From: Desulfomicrobium baculatum DSM 4028
GTDB lineage: Bacteria; Desulfobacterota; Desulfovibrionia; Desulfovibrionales; Desulfomicrobiaceae
DNA: 64,000 bases
Direction of reading: 5' to 3'
NCBI RefSeq assembly: GCF_000023225.1
Contig: NC_013173.1
Coordinates: forward strand, 186,001 to 250,000
The notes under the pieces are model-generated. The model saw only the letters and a list, made by a program, of their open reading frames with translations, made no database searches and was not told the DNA's origin. Made by a program: the position numbers and the translations under genes. Below are positions 7,465 through 15,929 of this stretch, one piece after another (positions within the stretch are counted from its first letter, which is position 1; each line of letters starts with the position of its first letter).

Positions 7465-10125
7465 ATGGAACTGACCATCAACGATACGCCGTGCGTCTTT
7501 TCTCCCGGACAGACGATTCTCGAAGTGGCCACGGACCACGGCATCTTCATTCCGACCCTGTGCCATCTGCCCGGCTGCACGCCCACCGGCGCGTGCCGCA
7601 TCTGCGTGGTCGAGGTCTGGGGCGCACGCACGCTGGTCGCGTCCTGCGCGGCGCCTGCGTCCGAGGGCATGATCGTACATACCGATTCCGAGCGCGTGAT
7701 CCGCGCCCGCAAGACGGTCCTGCGCCTCATGCTGGACTCCGGAAATCACGACTGCCTGCTCTGCCCGGCTGCTGGTGATTGCACTTTGCAGAGCCTGGCC
7801 TACCGCTACGGCGTGGGCACAGGAACCTTTGAGCGCACGAAGCCGCGCTACCGGCCCGAGACCGGCAACCCGTTCATCGTCCGCGATTTTTCCAAATGCA
7901 TCCTCTGCGGCCGCTGCGTGCAGGCCTGCAACGAGGTGCAGGTCAACGAAGCCATCGACTTCGGCTACCGTGGCGCGGCCACCAAGATCGTGGCCGGATG
8001 CGATACCACTCTGGCCGAGTCGGACTGCGTGTTTTGCGGCGAGTGCCTGCAGGTCTGCCCGACAGGGGCGCTCAGCATGACGGATGCCCGCCGCAAGCCG
8101 CGTCTGTGCGAGACGCGCCCGGTGCGCACGACCTGCCCGTATTGCGGGGTGGGCTGCCAGATGGATGTGTATGTGCAGGGCGGCCGCATCCGGCACGTGC
8201 GGGGAGCTGAGGACGGGCATAACGAAGGCAGCCTGTGCGTCAAGGGCCGCTTTGCCCTGGATTTCACCGCCCATCCCGATCGCCTGACCACCCCGCTCAT
8301 ACGGCGGGACGGAGAGCTTGTCCCTGCCGGGTGGGACGAGGCGCTTGATCTGGTGGCGTCCCGACTTCTGGCCGTGCGTGAAGAGCACGGGCCGCAGGCC
8401 CTGGGCTTTCTGGCCTCGGCCCGCTGCACCAACGAGGAAAACTATCTCTTCCAGAAGCTGGCGCGGTGTCTTGGCACCAACAACGTGGATCATTGCGCGC
8501 GGCTGTGTCACGCCTCCTCCCTGGTGGCCCTGGTACGGGCTTTCGGCAGCGCCTCGGCGACCAATCCCATGGCTGATCTCGACAATGCCGAGGTCATTCT
8601 GGTCACCGGCTCCAACACCACCGAGACGCACCCCGTGTTCTCAAGCCGCATCAAGCGCTTGGCCCGCACCAAAGCCACGCTTGTGGTCGTGGACCCGCGC
8701 GCCGTCGGCCTGACCCGTCACGCAAGTCTTTGGCTGCGGCCCAGGCCCGGCACGGACATCGCCTGGATCAACGGGCTCATGCACGTCATTCTGCGCGAAG
8801 GCCTGGAAAACCGTGCTTTCATCGGCAGCCGCACCGAAGGGTTCGAGGAATTGCGCGCGGCGTTAGGTCCGTATACCCCCGAATACGTGCAGTCCGCGAC
8901 CGGAATTCCCGCCGTCGATCTTGAGCGGGCGGCCCGCCTGTATGCCCGCGCTGGGGCGGCGACGATCCTGTATTGCATGGGCATCACCCAGCACACCTGC
9001 GGCACGGACACGGTGCTGGCCCTGGCCAATCTGGCCCTGCTCTGCGGACAGGTCGGGCGGCCGGGGGCGGGGATCAATCCGTTGCGTGGGCAGAACAACG
9101 TGCAGGGCTCCTGCGACATGGGCGGCTTGCCGGGCGTCTTGCCCGGATACGGGCGGGTGGACGACGATGCTGCTTTGGGCCGGATGGAAAGCCTGTGGAA
9201 GACGTCCTTATCCAAGAATCCCGGCCTGACCGCCACGGAGATGTTCGCCACTCCGCAGGTCCGGGCCATGTACGTCATGGGCGAGAACCCTGCCGTGTCG
9301 GATGCGGATGTTTCCCATGTGCAAGCCCGGCTGGCGGGTCTTGATTTTCTGGTCGTGCAGGACATTTTTCTGACCGAGACGGCGCGGTTGGCCGACGTGG
9401 TCCTGCCTGCGGCGTCCGCGCTGGAAAAGGACGGCACCTTCACCAACACCGACCGCCGCGTGCAGCGCGTGCGCGCGGCCGTGCCGTGTCCGGGTCAGGC
9501 GCTTCCCGACTGGCGCATTTTGAATCTTCTGGGACCGCGTCTGGGCGTATCCATGGGGTATGATCATCCCGGGGAGATCATGCGCGAGATCGCTCTGGCC
9601 GCGCCCATATACGGCGGCATCGACTACCGTCGCATCAAACGCGAGGGCCTTGTTTGGCCCTGTCCGGATGCGGCCCATCCCGGTACCCCCCTCCTGCACC
9701 GCGAGACTTTTCCCCGGGGCAGGGGGCGTTTTGTGCCCACGCATGCGCAAGTCCCGGCGGAGATGCCCGACGCGGACTATCCTTTTCTGCTCAGTACCGG
9801 CCGGGTGCTTGAGCATTACCACACCGGCACCATGACCCGCAAAAACGAGGGGCTGAACAGGCTGGTGCCCGCATGCCAGGCAGAGATTCATCCGGAGGAT
9901 GCGAAGCGGCTTCAAATCGTATCCGGTCAGCAGGTCCGTGTCGCGTCGAGGCGGGGGGAGATCACGGTCACGGCCCTGCTGACGGACCGGGTCGCGCCAG
10001 GCATGGTTTTCATTCCTTTCCATTTCGCTGAGGCGGCGGCCAACGTTTTGACCAATTCCGCCCACGACGCGGCGGCCAGGATTCCGGAGTTCAAGGTCTG
10101 TGCGGTGCGTATCGAGCCTGAATGA
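7465..10125 (+). CDS. Formate dehydrogenase catalytic subunit, cytoplasmic, molybdopterin-bisPGD, cysteine type
   Basis: An 886-residue protein. The N terminus is NuoG-like: [2Fe-2S] (Cys33, 44, 47, 61), a His/Cys [4Fe-4S] site (His95, Cys97, Cys100, Cys106) and two ferredoxin-type clusters (Cys145-155 and Cys188-198). Then comes the molybdopterin core with its own [4Fe-4S] (Cys224, 227, 231, 258) and NNVDHCARLCH, where Cys348 aligns with the selenocysteine or cysteine metal ligand of formate dehydrogenases. A C-terminal molybdopterin-dinucleotide binding domain follows (TGRVLEHYHTGTMTRKN). There is no Tat signal, so it works in the cytoplasm. With the two upstream genes it should form an NAD(P)-dependent formate dehydrogenase or CO2 reductase. 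GGAGA precedes the ATG; an earlier in-frame start at 7438 overlaps the upstream gene. Confidence 0.93.
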   Translation: MELTINDTPCVFSPGQTILEVATDHGIFIPTLCHLPGCTPTGACRICVVEVWGARTLVASCAAPASEGMIVHTDSERVIRARKTVLRLMLDSGNHDCLLCPAAGDCTLQSLAYRYGVGTGTFERTKPRYRPETGNPFIVRDFSKCILCGRCVQACNEVQVNEAIDFGYRGAATKIVAGCDTTLAESDCVFCGECLQVCPTGALSMTDARRKPRLCETRPVRTTCPYCGVGCQMDVYVQGGRIRHVRGAEDGHNEGSLCVKGRFALDFTAHPDRLTTPLIRRDGELVPAGWDEALDLVASRLLAVREEHGPQALGFLASARCTNEENYLFQKLARCLGTNNVDHCARLCHASSLVALVRAFGSASATNPMADLDNAEVILVTGSNTTETHPVFSSRIKRLARTKATLVVVDPRAVGLTRHASLWLRPRPGTDIAWINGLMHVILREGLENRAFIGSRTEGFEELRAALGPYTPEYVQSATGIPAVDLERAARLYARAGAATILYCMGITQHTCGTDTVLALANLALLCGQVGRPGAGINPLRGQNNVQGSCDMGGLPGVLPGYGRVDDDAALGRMESLWKTSLSKNPGLTATEMFATPQVRAMYVMGENPAVSDADVSHVQARLAGLDFLVVQDIFLTETARLADVVLPAASALEKDGTFTNTDRRVQRVRAAVPCPGQALPDWRILNLLGPRLGVSMGYDHPGEIMREIALAAPIYGGIDYRRIKREGLVWPCPDAAHPGTPLLHRETFPRGRGRFVPTHAQVPAEMPDADYPFLLSTGRVLEHYHTGTMTRKNEGLNRLVPACQAEIHPEDAKRLQIVSGQQVRVASRRGEITVTALLTDRVAPGMVFIPFHFAEAAANVLTNSAHDAAARIPEFKVCAVRIEPE

Positions 10126-10138
10126 GGCCGCGTCGTAT

Positions 10139-11140
10139 TCAGGCGGCCACGAACCAGGCGTGAAATTCCCGCTTGGCCTTGAAACCCACGCCCACGGCTC
10201 CCTTGTGCAGGTACAGGCAGTAGGCCCAGTCCGGGCCATAGGCGCTGCTGGTCGAGGACCAGTAGGCTTCGCGGATGTCCGTGAAAGGATGATTCGAGGG
10301 CAGGGCGGGGTTGTGGTGCTCGGCGTCGACCAGCGATTCCAGCTCGCGGATGCTCGGCAGGCGCCATTTGCGGCCTTTCTTGCTCCGCTTTTTTGCCTCC
10401 CGTAACGCGTCTTCCCAGGCGCAGATCCCGCATTGGTCCGTTGATCTGGTCCACAAAAGTCCGGTCAGCAGATCGCGCACCCCGTCTTCTTCCATGTCAA
10501 AACGCGGTTCCGGCCACGGCGCGCCGCTGCGTAGATCCCCGTCCTGACCCGTCGCGGCGCAGTCGATGATTGTCCCGAAAGCGTCCCAGCAGCGCCGCTG
10601 TCCGGTGCGCGAAAGAACGGGGCTTTTGCCGCGCACCGGCCAGACCATGGCGTCGCGGGTCTTGTCACCGTAGAACATGCGCCCGCCTTCCAGATGCACG
10701 TGCCAAGCGTAGGCCGGCGCCAGGCTGGCCGTGGTCGAGGTCCAGTACCAGGTCTGGCTGACCGTGAAGGGATGCCCGGCGGGCAGGGCCGGGCGGTGAT
10801 GGCTGTAGCTGACCAGGCTGGAAAGCTCGCGGCGGTTCGGCAATCGCCAGTCGGCATGGTCGAAGGCGTTTCCCTCGTTCATGAGCTTCACGGCGGACAG
10901 GGCTTCGGTCCAGGACATGGGAAAGTCCCCCAGGCTGGCCGTGCGCGGCCAGACGAGGCTTGTCAGCCGGTCCAAAACGAGGTCGTTTTCCAGTAACTCG
11001 AATCGAGGTTCGGGCCAGGGGAGTCCGGTTCGGAATTCCCCATCCTGCCCGCTGCCTGCGCAGTCCACGGGCTTTCCTTCAGCGTCGAAGCACAAGGTCT
11101 GTCCCGTGGCCAGAATGTGGCGAATGGCGCTGGCGGGCAT
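10139..11140 (-). CDS. DUF1566 (Lcl C-terminal-like) protein with two repeated domains
   Basis: A 333-residue protein built from two copies of the DUF1566 module (about residues 5-170 and 175-330). Each has a variant of TGQ-x5-D-x4-DC, then GLPWPEPRFE or GAPWPEPRFD, LT-x-L-W-R, WRLPN(or S)RELxSLV, HPF and YW(or WS)STxS. This C-type-lectin-like module occurs in many bacterial exported or surface proteins, but no signal peptide is seen here. Its start lies eight bases after the stop of the dksA/traR-like gene, so the two are probably cotranscribed. Function is unknown. It converges on the formate dehydrogenase operon with only 13 bases between stops. Confidence 0.7.
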   Translation of the reverse strand: MPASAIRHILATGQTLCFDAEGKPVDCAGSGQDGEFRTGLPWPEPRFELLENDLVLDRLTSLVWPRTASLGDFPMSWTEALSAVKLMNEGNAFDHADWRLPNRRELSSLVSYSHHRPALPAGHPFTVSQTWYWTSTTASLAPAYAWHVHLEGGRMFYGDKTRDAMVWPVRGKSPVLSRTGQRRCWDAFGTIIDCAATGQDGDLRSGAPWPEPRFDMEEDGVRDLLTGLLWTRSTDQCGICAWEDALREAKKRSKKGRKWRLPSIRELESLVDAEHHNPALPSNHPFTDIREAYWSSTSSAYGPDWAYCLYLHKGAVGVGFKAKREFHAWFVAA

Positions 11141-11148
11141 GAGGGGGC

Positions 11149-11481
11149 CTACTCCGCGCAGTCCACGCACAGCGTGGCTTCGGGCATGACCAGCAGACGG
11201 CCGACGGCGATGTCCTCACCGCATTCGGCGCAGACCCCGAAATGTTCGTCGTCAACTCTGTCCAGGGCGCGTTCAAGCCGCATCAGGGTTCGTCTGGAAT
11301 CCGTCAGGCGCTGTTCGCTGATGGCCTGGTTGGCCATGGAGTCCATGCGCGACAGTCGTCCGATGGGCTGGTCCAAAGACACGGGCTTGGAGGTTTCCTG
11401 CAGCTGGGCGATGGTGGTTTTGAGTTCTTCCATGCGCTTCTCGATGCGCGTTCTGATTTCGCGGCGTTGTTCCGGGGTCAT
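11149..11481 (-). CDS. DksA/TraR-type C4 zinc finger protein
   Basis: A 110-residue protein: an N-terminal coiled coil (about 1-80) and a C4 zinc finger CAECG...CVDC (C-x2-C-x17-C-x2-C) at the C terminus. This is the DksA/TraR architecture; such proteins enter the RNA polymerase secondary channel and tune transcription with ppGpp. The coiled-coil tip carries PIGRLSRMDSMA, common in the shorter DksA-like paralogs rather than the DxxDxA of true DksA, so it is probably a specialised paralog. ATG at 11481 has AAGGA seven bases upstream. It leads a probable two-gene transcript with the DUF1566 gene. Confidence 0.85.
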   Translation of the reverse strand: MTPEQRREIRTRIEKRMEELKTTIAQLQETSKPVSLDQPIGRLSRMDSMANQAISEQRLTDSRRTLMRLERALDRVDDEHFGVCAECGEDIAVGRLLVMPEATLCVDCAE

Positions 11482-11609
11482 TGTCTGGTCCTTGAAAAGG
11501 TTGTGCGGCCGCTCCTTCCCAGGGAGAGGGCGCGCGACGTGAGACGTCACTATAGGAACCAAAACAAGGCAGGGTCAATGCGCTGGTCGGAATACGGGCA
11601 TGAAAAGCC

Positions 11610-11645
11610 TGGAAGGGCCGAAAGCCTGAGCTTCCGACCCTTCCA
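11610..11645 (-). terminator. Intrinsic terminator of the HPP/molybdopterin/ferredoxin operon
   Basis: Sixteen-base arms (11610-11625, 11630-11645) around a four-base loop. In the minus-strand transcript the only two non-Watson-Crick positions become G-U pairs, so the stem is continuous. It is followed by a short T-rich run and lies just past the ferredoxin-subunit stop at 11668. Confidence 0.75.
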
Positions 11646-11667
11646 AATTCTGTTTTCTGGCCGATCC

Positions 11668-12225
11668 TTATTTGGGCGTGCGAAAGTAGAGCATGGACTG
11701 GGCGCTCATCTTTTTCACGATCTCCTTGCCCTCGGCCTCGAGCTCCATTTTCAGGATTTCCTTTTCTCCGAAGCGGATGGCGTCGGTCAGGCAGACCTCG
11801 GCGCAGACCGGCTTTTCGCCCACATGCACCCGGTCCCAGCACAGGTCGCATTTGTGGGCCTTGTTTCTGGCCGCGTCGAACTGGATGACTCCGTATGGGC
11901 AGGCTTCGATGCAGTCGCGGCTGCCCCGGCATTTATTCGCCATGATGCGCACGATGCCGGTCTCAGTATCTTTGACGATGGCTTCGGTCGTGCACGCCTT
12001 GATGCAGGCTGCGTTCTTGCAGTGCTGGCAGGGCATGACCCAGGAACGGATGGCGATGTCCGGGTAGGTGCCCTGGCGGTCGCTTTCCACGCGCAGGTAA
12101 TAGGGGATCATGCCCGGCGCGTCCGTGGCGTGGTCTGTGAGGCCGTGATAGTTGCGGCAGGCCGCCACGCAGGTCTTGCAGCCTATGCAGCGGTCCAGGT
12201 CAATGGCGAGACTTAATTGTTTCAT
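11668..12225 (-). CDS. Four-cluster ferredoxin-like electron transfer subunit of a molybdopterin oxidoreductase (DmsB/PhsB type)
   Basis: A 185-residue protein with four cysteine groups typical of DmsB/PsrB/HybA-type subunits: CIGCKTCVAAC (about 13-23), CQHCKNAACIKAC (66-78), CRGSRDCIEAC (98-108) and CDLCWDR...CAEVC (126-145). These bind four [4Fe-4S] clusters that carry electrons to or from the catalytic subunit encoded just upstream. There is no signal peptide, matching a cytoplasmic enzyme. Twelve bases separate it from the catalytic gene; AGGAGG precedes the ATG. It is the last gene of the operon and is followed by a terminator. Confidence 0.92.
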   Translation of the reverse strand: MKQLSLAIDLDRCIGCKTCVAACRNYHGLTDHATDAPGMIPYYLRVESDRQGTYPDIAIRSWVMPCQHCKNAACIKACTTEAIVKDTETGIVRIMANKCRGSRDCIEACPYGVIQFDAARNKAHKCDLCWDRVHVGEKPVCAEVCLTDAIRFGEKEILKMELEAEGKEIVKKMSAQSMLYFRTPK

Positions 12226-12237
12226 GGTTTGCCTCCT

Positions 12238-14367
12238 TCATCCTTCCACGGTGACGCGGGTGGACACGTGCGATTCTCCGCCGACGACATCCTGCCAGTC
12301 GAGCGTCATGCCCGAGTCCGGGATGAGGATGTTGTCGCTGACCCCTTCGCCAAGCACCGCCACCCGGCCGACAGTGGCGCCGAACCCGTGATGCAGGCCC
12401 AGACAGTCAGGCCGGATGCGCTCGGTGCATTTGGCCCGGACTTTGAGCGTGCCGGTACGGGAGCGCACGCTGACCAATGCCCCGTCCTCGATGCCGAGTT
12501 TCTTGGCCGTGGCCGTGTTGATGAGTAGCGGATTTTCCATGAGCCCGCCCACCGGGTCGCGCAGCTGCGGGTTGTTGTGGGTCCACTGGCCTGAGCCCTG
12601 GTGGAAGATGGTCCGGTAGGAGATGAGGATGTAGGGGAATTCCCCGGCGTCGGCCTCGTATTCCGGGGCCAGACCTACGCGCGGCATGGCCTGGTTCACG
12701 TCCTCCAGGTCCTCCCAATACAGCTGGACCTTCTTGCTCGGGGTGCCGAAACCGTTCTGTTCGTATTTGCGAAAGCCCGTGGTTCCGGGCGACCAGAGCC
12801 CGCCCATCTCCCGCAACGTGTCCACGGACAGGTCAAGGCTCGCCAGCTGGATATCGTAGTATTCCAGGTCGTCCTTGAAGGCGAAGTATTCGGGGCACAG
12901 ACGCTTGCCGAGGTCGATGAAGACCTCGTTGGAGTGCCTGCATTCGCCCGGCGCTTCGACCACCGGCTGGCGCAGGGCCACTCCGTGGCCGAAGTTGTAC
13001 CACCATGGCATGAAGAGCAGCTCCCAACGCTCGAAATAGCTTTTGTCCGGAAGCACATAGTCGGCGTACCTCGCGGTATCGGAGAGCATGATTTCGTAGC
13101 TGACCAGCATTTCAAGCTGATACTCCCCCTTGTCGTTCGTCATGGTCACGGCCTTGCGCCATTCCTCCTGGCCCATCTCGGTCAGGGCCGGGTTGCACTC
13201 GGCCACGATCAGGACCTTCAGGTCGCCGTTCTTGATGGCCTGGGCTTCGTACCAAGTCGGCTCCATGATGAAGGAATACTTGCCGAACGTGTCCTTGTCC
13301 GGCCCGGTGCGGTGCCACCCCTTTGCCGCCAGGTCCGGGCCGGTCGGGGCCGGGAGGACCGGGGAGAGCGGGGTCAAGTCGGGCAGGGGCTGTCCGCCGG
13401 GGTTGTCGATGTTGCCGGTCACGGCCAGGAAGTTGGTCCAGGCATGGCCGAAGTCCAGGGCCTGGCCGAGCATGATGCCCTTGAAGCTGTCTACGCCAAC
13501 GGAGGGTGCCGAGGCGCACATTTCGGCCAGCTTCACGATGTCCTGGGCCGGGACATCGCAGATTTTGCTCATGGCCTCGGGGGTCTTGTCCGCCAGATAG
13601 CTCTGGAGCTTTTCGAAGTCGCCCTCGCGGATCCAGTTCTGAGCGAACCCCTTGTCGTAGAGCCCGTTCATGACAATGTGATGGGTCATGCCCGTGAACA
13701 GGGCCGTGTCCCCCGAAGGTCTGATGGGGATCCACCAATCGGCCTTGGCCGCGTCGGCGGTGAAGATGGGGTCGATGACCACGAGGATGGCGCCGCGATC
13801 CTTGGCGTTCAAAATATCGCGGGGTACGGCCGCGTCATCAAGGCAGCCCATGGCGTGGCGGCCGGCCAGGATGATGACCCCGCCCCTCGGCACGGAAGCG
13901 AAATTAGGCGGGATGTGATGATTGGGCACGCCGCCCATGGCCTTGATGCAGGCCACGATCTTGGCCGAGTCGCAGTGCGGCAGGGCCGTGTTGATGAAGC
14001 CGCCGTAGGCATTCAGGAAACGCCATTTGGGGTCGGTGATGGAGTGGGGGAAGAAGCTGGCCGTGAGCTTGTGCGCATCCCCACGGTCGCGCAGGTCTGA
14101 GAGCTTTCCGGTGATGGCGTGCAATGCCTCGTCCCAGGAGCAGGGCTCGAATTTGCCTTCGCCGCGCTTGCCGACCCGCTTCAGGGGCCGGGTCAGGCGG
14201 TCGGGGCTGTACTCCAGCGAAACTCCGGCCATTCCCTTGACGCAGGCCTTGCCCCTGGCCTTGGGGTTGCCCCGGATTTCCTTGAGCACCCCGTCCTCGA
14301 CCCGGGCCAGAATGGGGCATTCGGCCTTGCAATGGTAACACACGGTGGGAATCCATTTACTGTCCAT
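12238..14367 (-). CDS. Molybdopterin (bis-PGD) oxidoreductase catalytic subunit, cytoplasmic, substrate unknown
   Basis: A 709-residue protein of the DMSO reductase superfamily. N-terminal [4Fe-4S] ligands VCYHCKAEC and Cys42 (KACVKG), then the molybdopterin domains, with a probable Cys metal ligand in ALPHCDS, and a C-terminal dinucleotide-binding domain (about 590-705). The closest overall pattern is the polysulfide/thiosulfate reductase PhsA-PsrA group, but unlike those it has no Tat signal and no membrane anchor of NrfD type. ATG at 14367 has AGGAGG upstream and overlaps the HPP gene by 11 bases. The partner ferredoxin follows directly. The substrate cannot be assigned. Confidence 0.85.
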   Translation of the reverse strand: MDSKWIPTVCYHCKAECPILARVEDGVLKEIRGNPKARGKACVKGMAGVSLEYSPDRLTRPLKRVGKRGEGKFEPCSWDEALHAITGKLSDLRDRGDAHKLTASFFPHSITDPKWRFLNAYGGFINTALPHCDSAKIVACIKAMGGVPNHHIPPNFASVPRGGVIILAGRHAMGCLDDAAVPRDILNAKDRGAILVVIDPIFTADAAKADWWIPIRPSGDTALFTGMTHHIVMNGLYDKGFAQNWIREGDFEKLQSYLADKTPEAMSKICDVPAQDIVKLAEMCASAPSVGVDSFKGIMLGQALDFGHAWTNFLAVTGNIDNPGGQPLPDLTPLSPVLPAPTGPDLAAKGWHRTGPDKDTFGKYSFIMEPTWYEAQAIKNGDLKVLIVAECNPALTEMGQEEWRKAVTMTNDKGEYQLEMLVSYEIMLSDTARYADYVLPDKSYFERWELLFMPWWYNFGHGVALRQPVVEAPGECRHSNEVFIDLGKRLCPEYFAFKDDLEYYDIQLASLDLSVDTLREMGGLWSPGTTGFRKYEQNGFGTPSKKVQLYWEDLEDVNQAMPRVGLAPEYEADAGEFPYILISYRTIFHQGSGQWTHNNPQLRDPVGGLMENPLLINTATAKKLGIEDGALVSVRSRTGTLKVRAKCTERIRPDCLGLHHGFGATVGRVAVLGEGVSDNILIPDSGMTLDWQDVVGGESHVSTRVTVEG

Positions 14368-15196
14368 GTTTTTCCTCCTTCGTGTTTGACCCGGGAATGG
14401 GCCCGGATCTGCCCGATATCGGCGCTGCGGACGGGCATTCATCCGTCCGCGCGACCAGCACCCGCGCGCCGAAGAAATGATGCAGGGACATGACGGCAAG
14501 CCCGGCCGACATGACCCAGAGTCCTGCGGTATAAGCGCCCTCGCTCCACGGCTTGGCGCACATGAGCAGGGACGCGAGAACGCAGATGCCCGTGCCGGCG
14601 ATGTCGGGCTTGTCCATGCCCAGGTTGAGCCATGATCGTGGGCAGCCCTCGTCCGGGGCCGGGCATTCGAACCAGACGCGGTTCCAGACCACGGTGAAGA
14701 CCACGGCCAGGACCGCGCCCCAGGCCATGTGCAGGGGCAGCATGGCAATCGGGACCGGCAGCGGCAGGATGGCCGGGATGGCTGCGGTGGCGGCGGCCGG
14801 GGGATGGTCGGCGTCCAGGATCTGCATGAACACGGCCGAAAAAAAGACGGCCAGGCCGAGTTTGGCGGGGATGGCAAGGCTTGTGCCGCCAAACATCGCC
14901 TCACCTGCCGCGACGCCCAGCAGACCGCCCACGGCGGAGATGAAATGTCCGACGATGACCGATTTGGGCCGGGCCACGCGCAGGTAGGTGCAGGTTGCGC
15001 CGATGAAGCAGGTCGCGGCCAGGGGGGGATAGAGCACGCTCACGCCGGTGGCATCACAGGCCAGGGCGATGAGCGCCAGAAACAGCCCCGCACCCGTGGA
15101 GCCCCACAGGATTCTCGACAGGGAGATGACTCCGGGCCGATAAAGGTCCCGCCTGAATTCGCGCCTGTTCGGCAGTACCAGCCGGATTTCGATCAT
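14357..15196 (-). CDS. HPP-family integral membrane protein
   Basis: A 279-residue protein with an N-terminal cytoplasmic piece and about four to six membrane segments between residues 25 and 240. The signature HPPAAATA at about residues 132-139 defines the HPP family (PF04982); plant and cyanobacterial members have been linked to nitrite transport. The C-terminal tail is hydrophilic. It is the first gene of a three-gene operon with a molybdopterin enzyme and a ferredoxin, so it may import the enzyme's substrate or export its product (inference). GGAGA precedes the ATG. A strong inverted repeat lies just upstream. Confidence 0.82.
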   Translation of the reverse strand: MIEIRLVLPNRREFRRDLYRPGVISLSRILWGSTGAGLFLALIALACDATGVSVLYPPLAATCFIGATCTYLRVARPKSVIVGHFISAVGGLLGVAAGEAMFGGTSLAIPAKLGLAVFFSAVFMQILDADHPPAAATAAIPAILPLPVPIAMLPLHMAWGAVLAVVFTVVWNRVWFECPAPDEGCPRSWLNLGMDKPDIAGTGICVLASLLMCAKPWSEGAYTAGLWVMSAGLAVMSLHHFFGARVLVARTDECPSAAPISGRSGPIPGSNTKEEKHGQ

Positions 15197-15208
15197 GGCC
15201 TGTCTCCG

Positions 15209-15233
15209 TCAATATTTTAAGGACGTATATTGA
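15209..15233 (-). promoter_or_regulatory. Candidate operator of the HPP/molybdopterin operon
   Basis: A perfect inverted repeat, TCAATAT, eleven bases, ATATTGA, whose near edge is 12 bases upstream of the HPP start codon. The arm sequence and size suit a dimeric winged-helix or FNR/CRP-like regulator. The position close to the start favours repression, or very short leader RNA. The regulator is not identified. The rest of 15234-15504 contains a terminator and no gene. Confidence 0.5.
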
Positions 15234-15356
15234 TTGCCCATACGATGATTATCCGCCGGACGTAAAGGCGACCGGGAAAATTATCGGATTACGGGGTTGC
15301 GGGCAGTTCCAGGAGATCCGAAGTTATGACGGGAGAAATGCTTCGTGATGGAAGAG

Positions 15357-15390
15357 AAAAAGCAGCGCCATGTGGTCATGGGCTGCTTTT
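15357..15390 (-). terminator. Intrinsic terminator downstream of the PilZ gene
   Basis: Arms around 15357-15372 and 15377-15390: an AAAAGCAGC / GCTGCTTTT stem extended by CCATG/CATGG, ending in TTTTTCTCTT in the minus-strand transcript. It lies 115 bases past the PilZ stop. Confidence 0.7.
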
Positions 15391-15504
15391 CTTCTCAGAT
15401 GATTGCGCGGTGATGTCGGGATTGGTTTGGTGCAGGGCAAAAAAAATTACAGGCCGTAATTCGGTCTTTTAAATTTGTCGTTGACGTCCAGAATCAGACA
15501 ACGT

Positions 15505-15837
15505 TCAAGCCGCCCGGAAATTTTTCCTTCTGTCGGAGGCCTCGGCCATTTCCAGGCCGACTCCGTACCTGCTCGAAAACAGACCTTCCTGCGGGGCGCA
15601 CCAGCGGACCATGCCTACGCAGTAGGTTTCGCCGAGCCGCTGCGCGTTTTCGGCTCCGGGACGGAAGAGGATTTTCACAGGCTCTCCCCGGGTCAGGGGA
15701 TGGTCCATCTCGATCATCAGGCCCCTGTCACTGTAGTTGACGATGCGGGACTCGAACGGGCCTTTGGACGATGCATACAGTTCAACGCTGCAACGCTCCA
15801 GACTGGCCTTGCGTGGCGATCTTCTTTTGTTGATCAT
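15505..15837 (-). CDS. PilZ-domain c-di-GMP binding protein
   Basis: A 110-residue single-domain protein. The N-terminal RRSPRK gives the R-x3-R half, and NYSDRGLMIE gives the D/N-x-S-x2-G half, of the PilZ c-di-GMP binding motif; the rest alternates as beta strands. Such stand-alone PilZ proteins act as c-di-GMP receptors for motility, secretion or transcription. The window also encodes a diguanylate cyclase and an HD-GYP protein (about 56-57.7 kb), but they are too distant to imply direct pairing. The ATG at 15837 has AGGA upstream. Monocistronic, with its own terminator. Confidence 0.85.
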   Translation of the reverse strand: MINKRRSPRKASLERCSVELYASSKGPFESRIVNYSDRGLMIEMDHPLTRGEPVKILFRPGAENAQRLGETYCVGMVRWCAPQEGLFSSRYGVGLEMAEASDRRKNFRAA

Positions 15838-15929
15838 GACCGAATCCTCCCGAATTTATCTGGAAAACGTCATACAGTTAAGTCGGACTGCGGCTTTTGT
15901 CCAGCCCTGTAAGACAAAAAACATCGCTG

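Noticed and set aside
7465-10125. Selenocysteine in the formate dehydrogenase subunit.
   Set aside because: The metal-ligand position is an ordinary Cys codon (Cys348), and no in-frame TGA with a downstream SECIS-like hairpin occurs.
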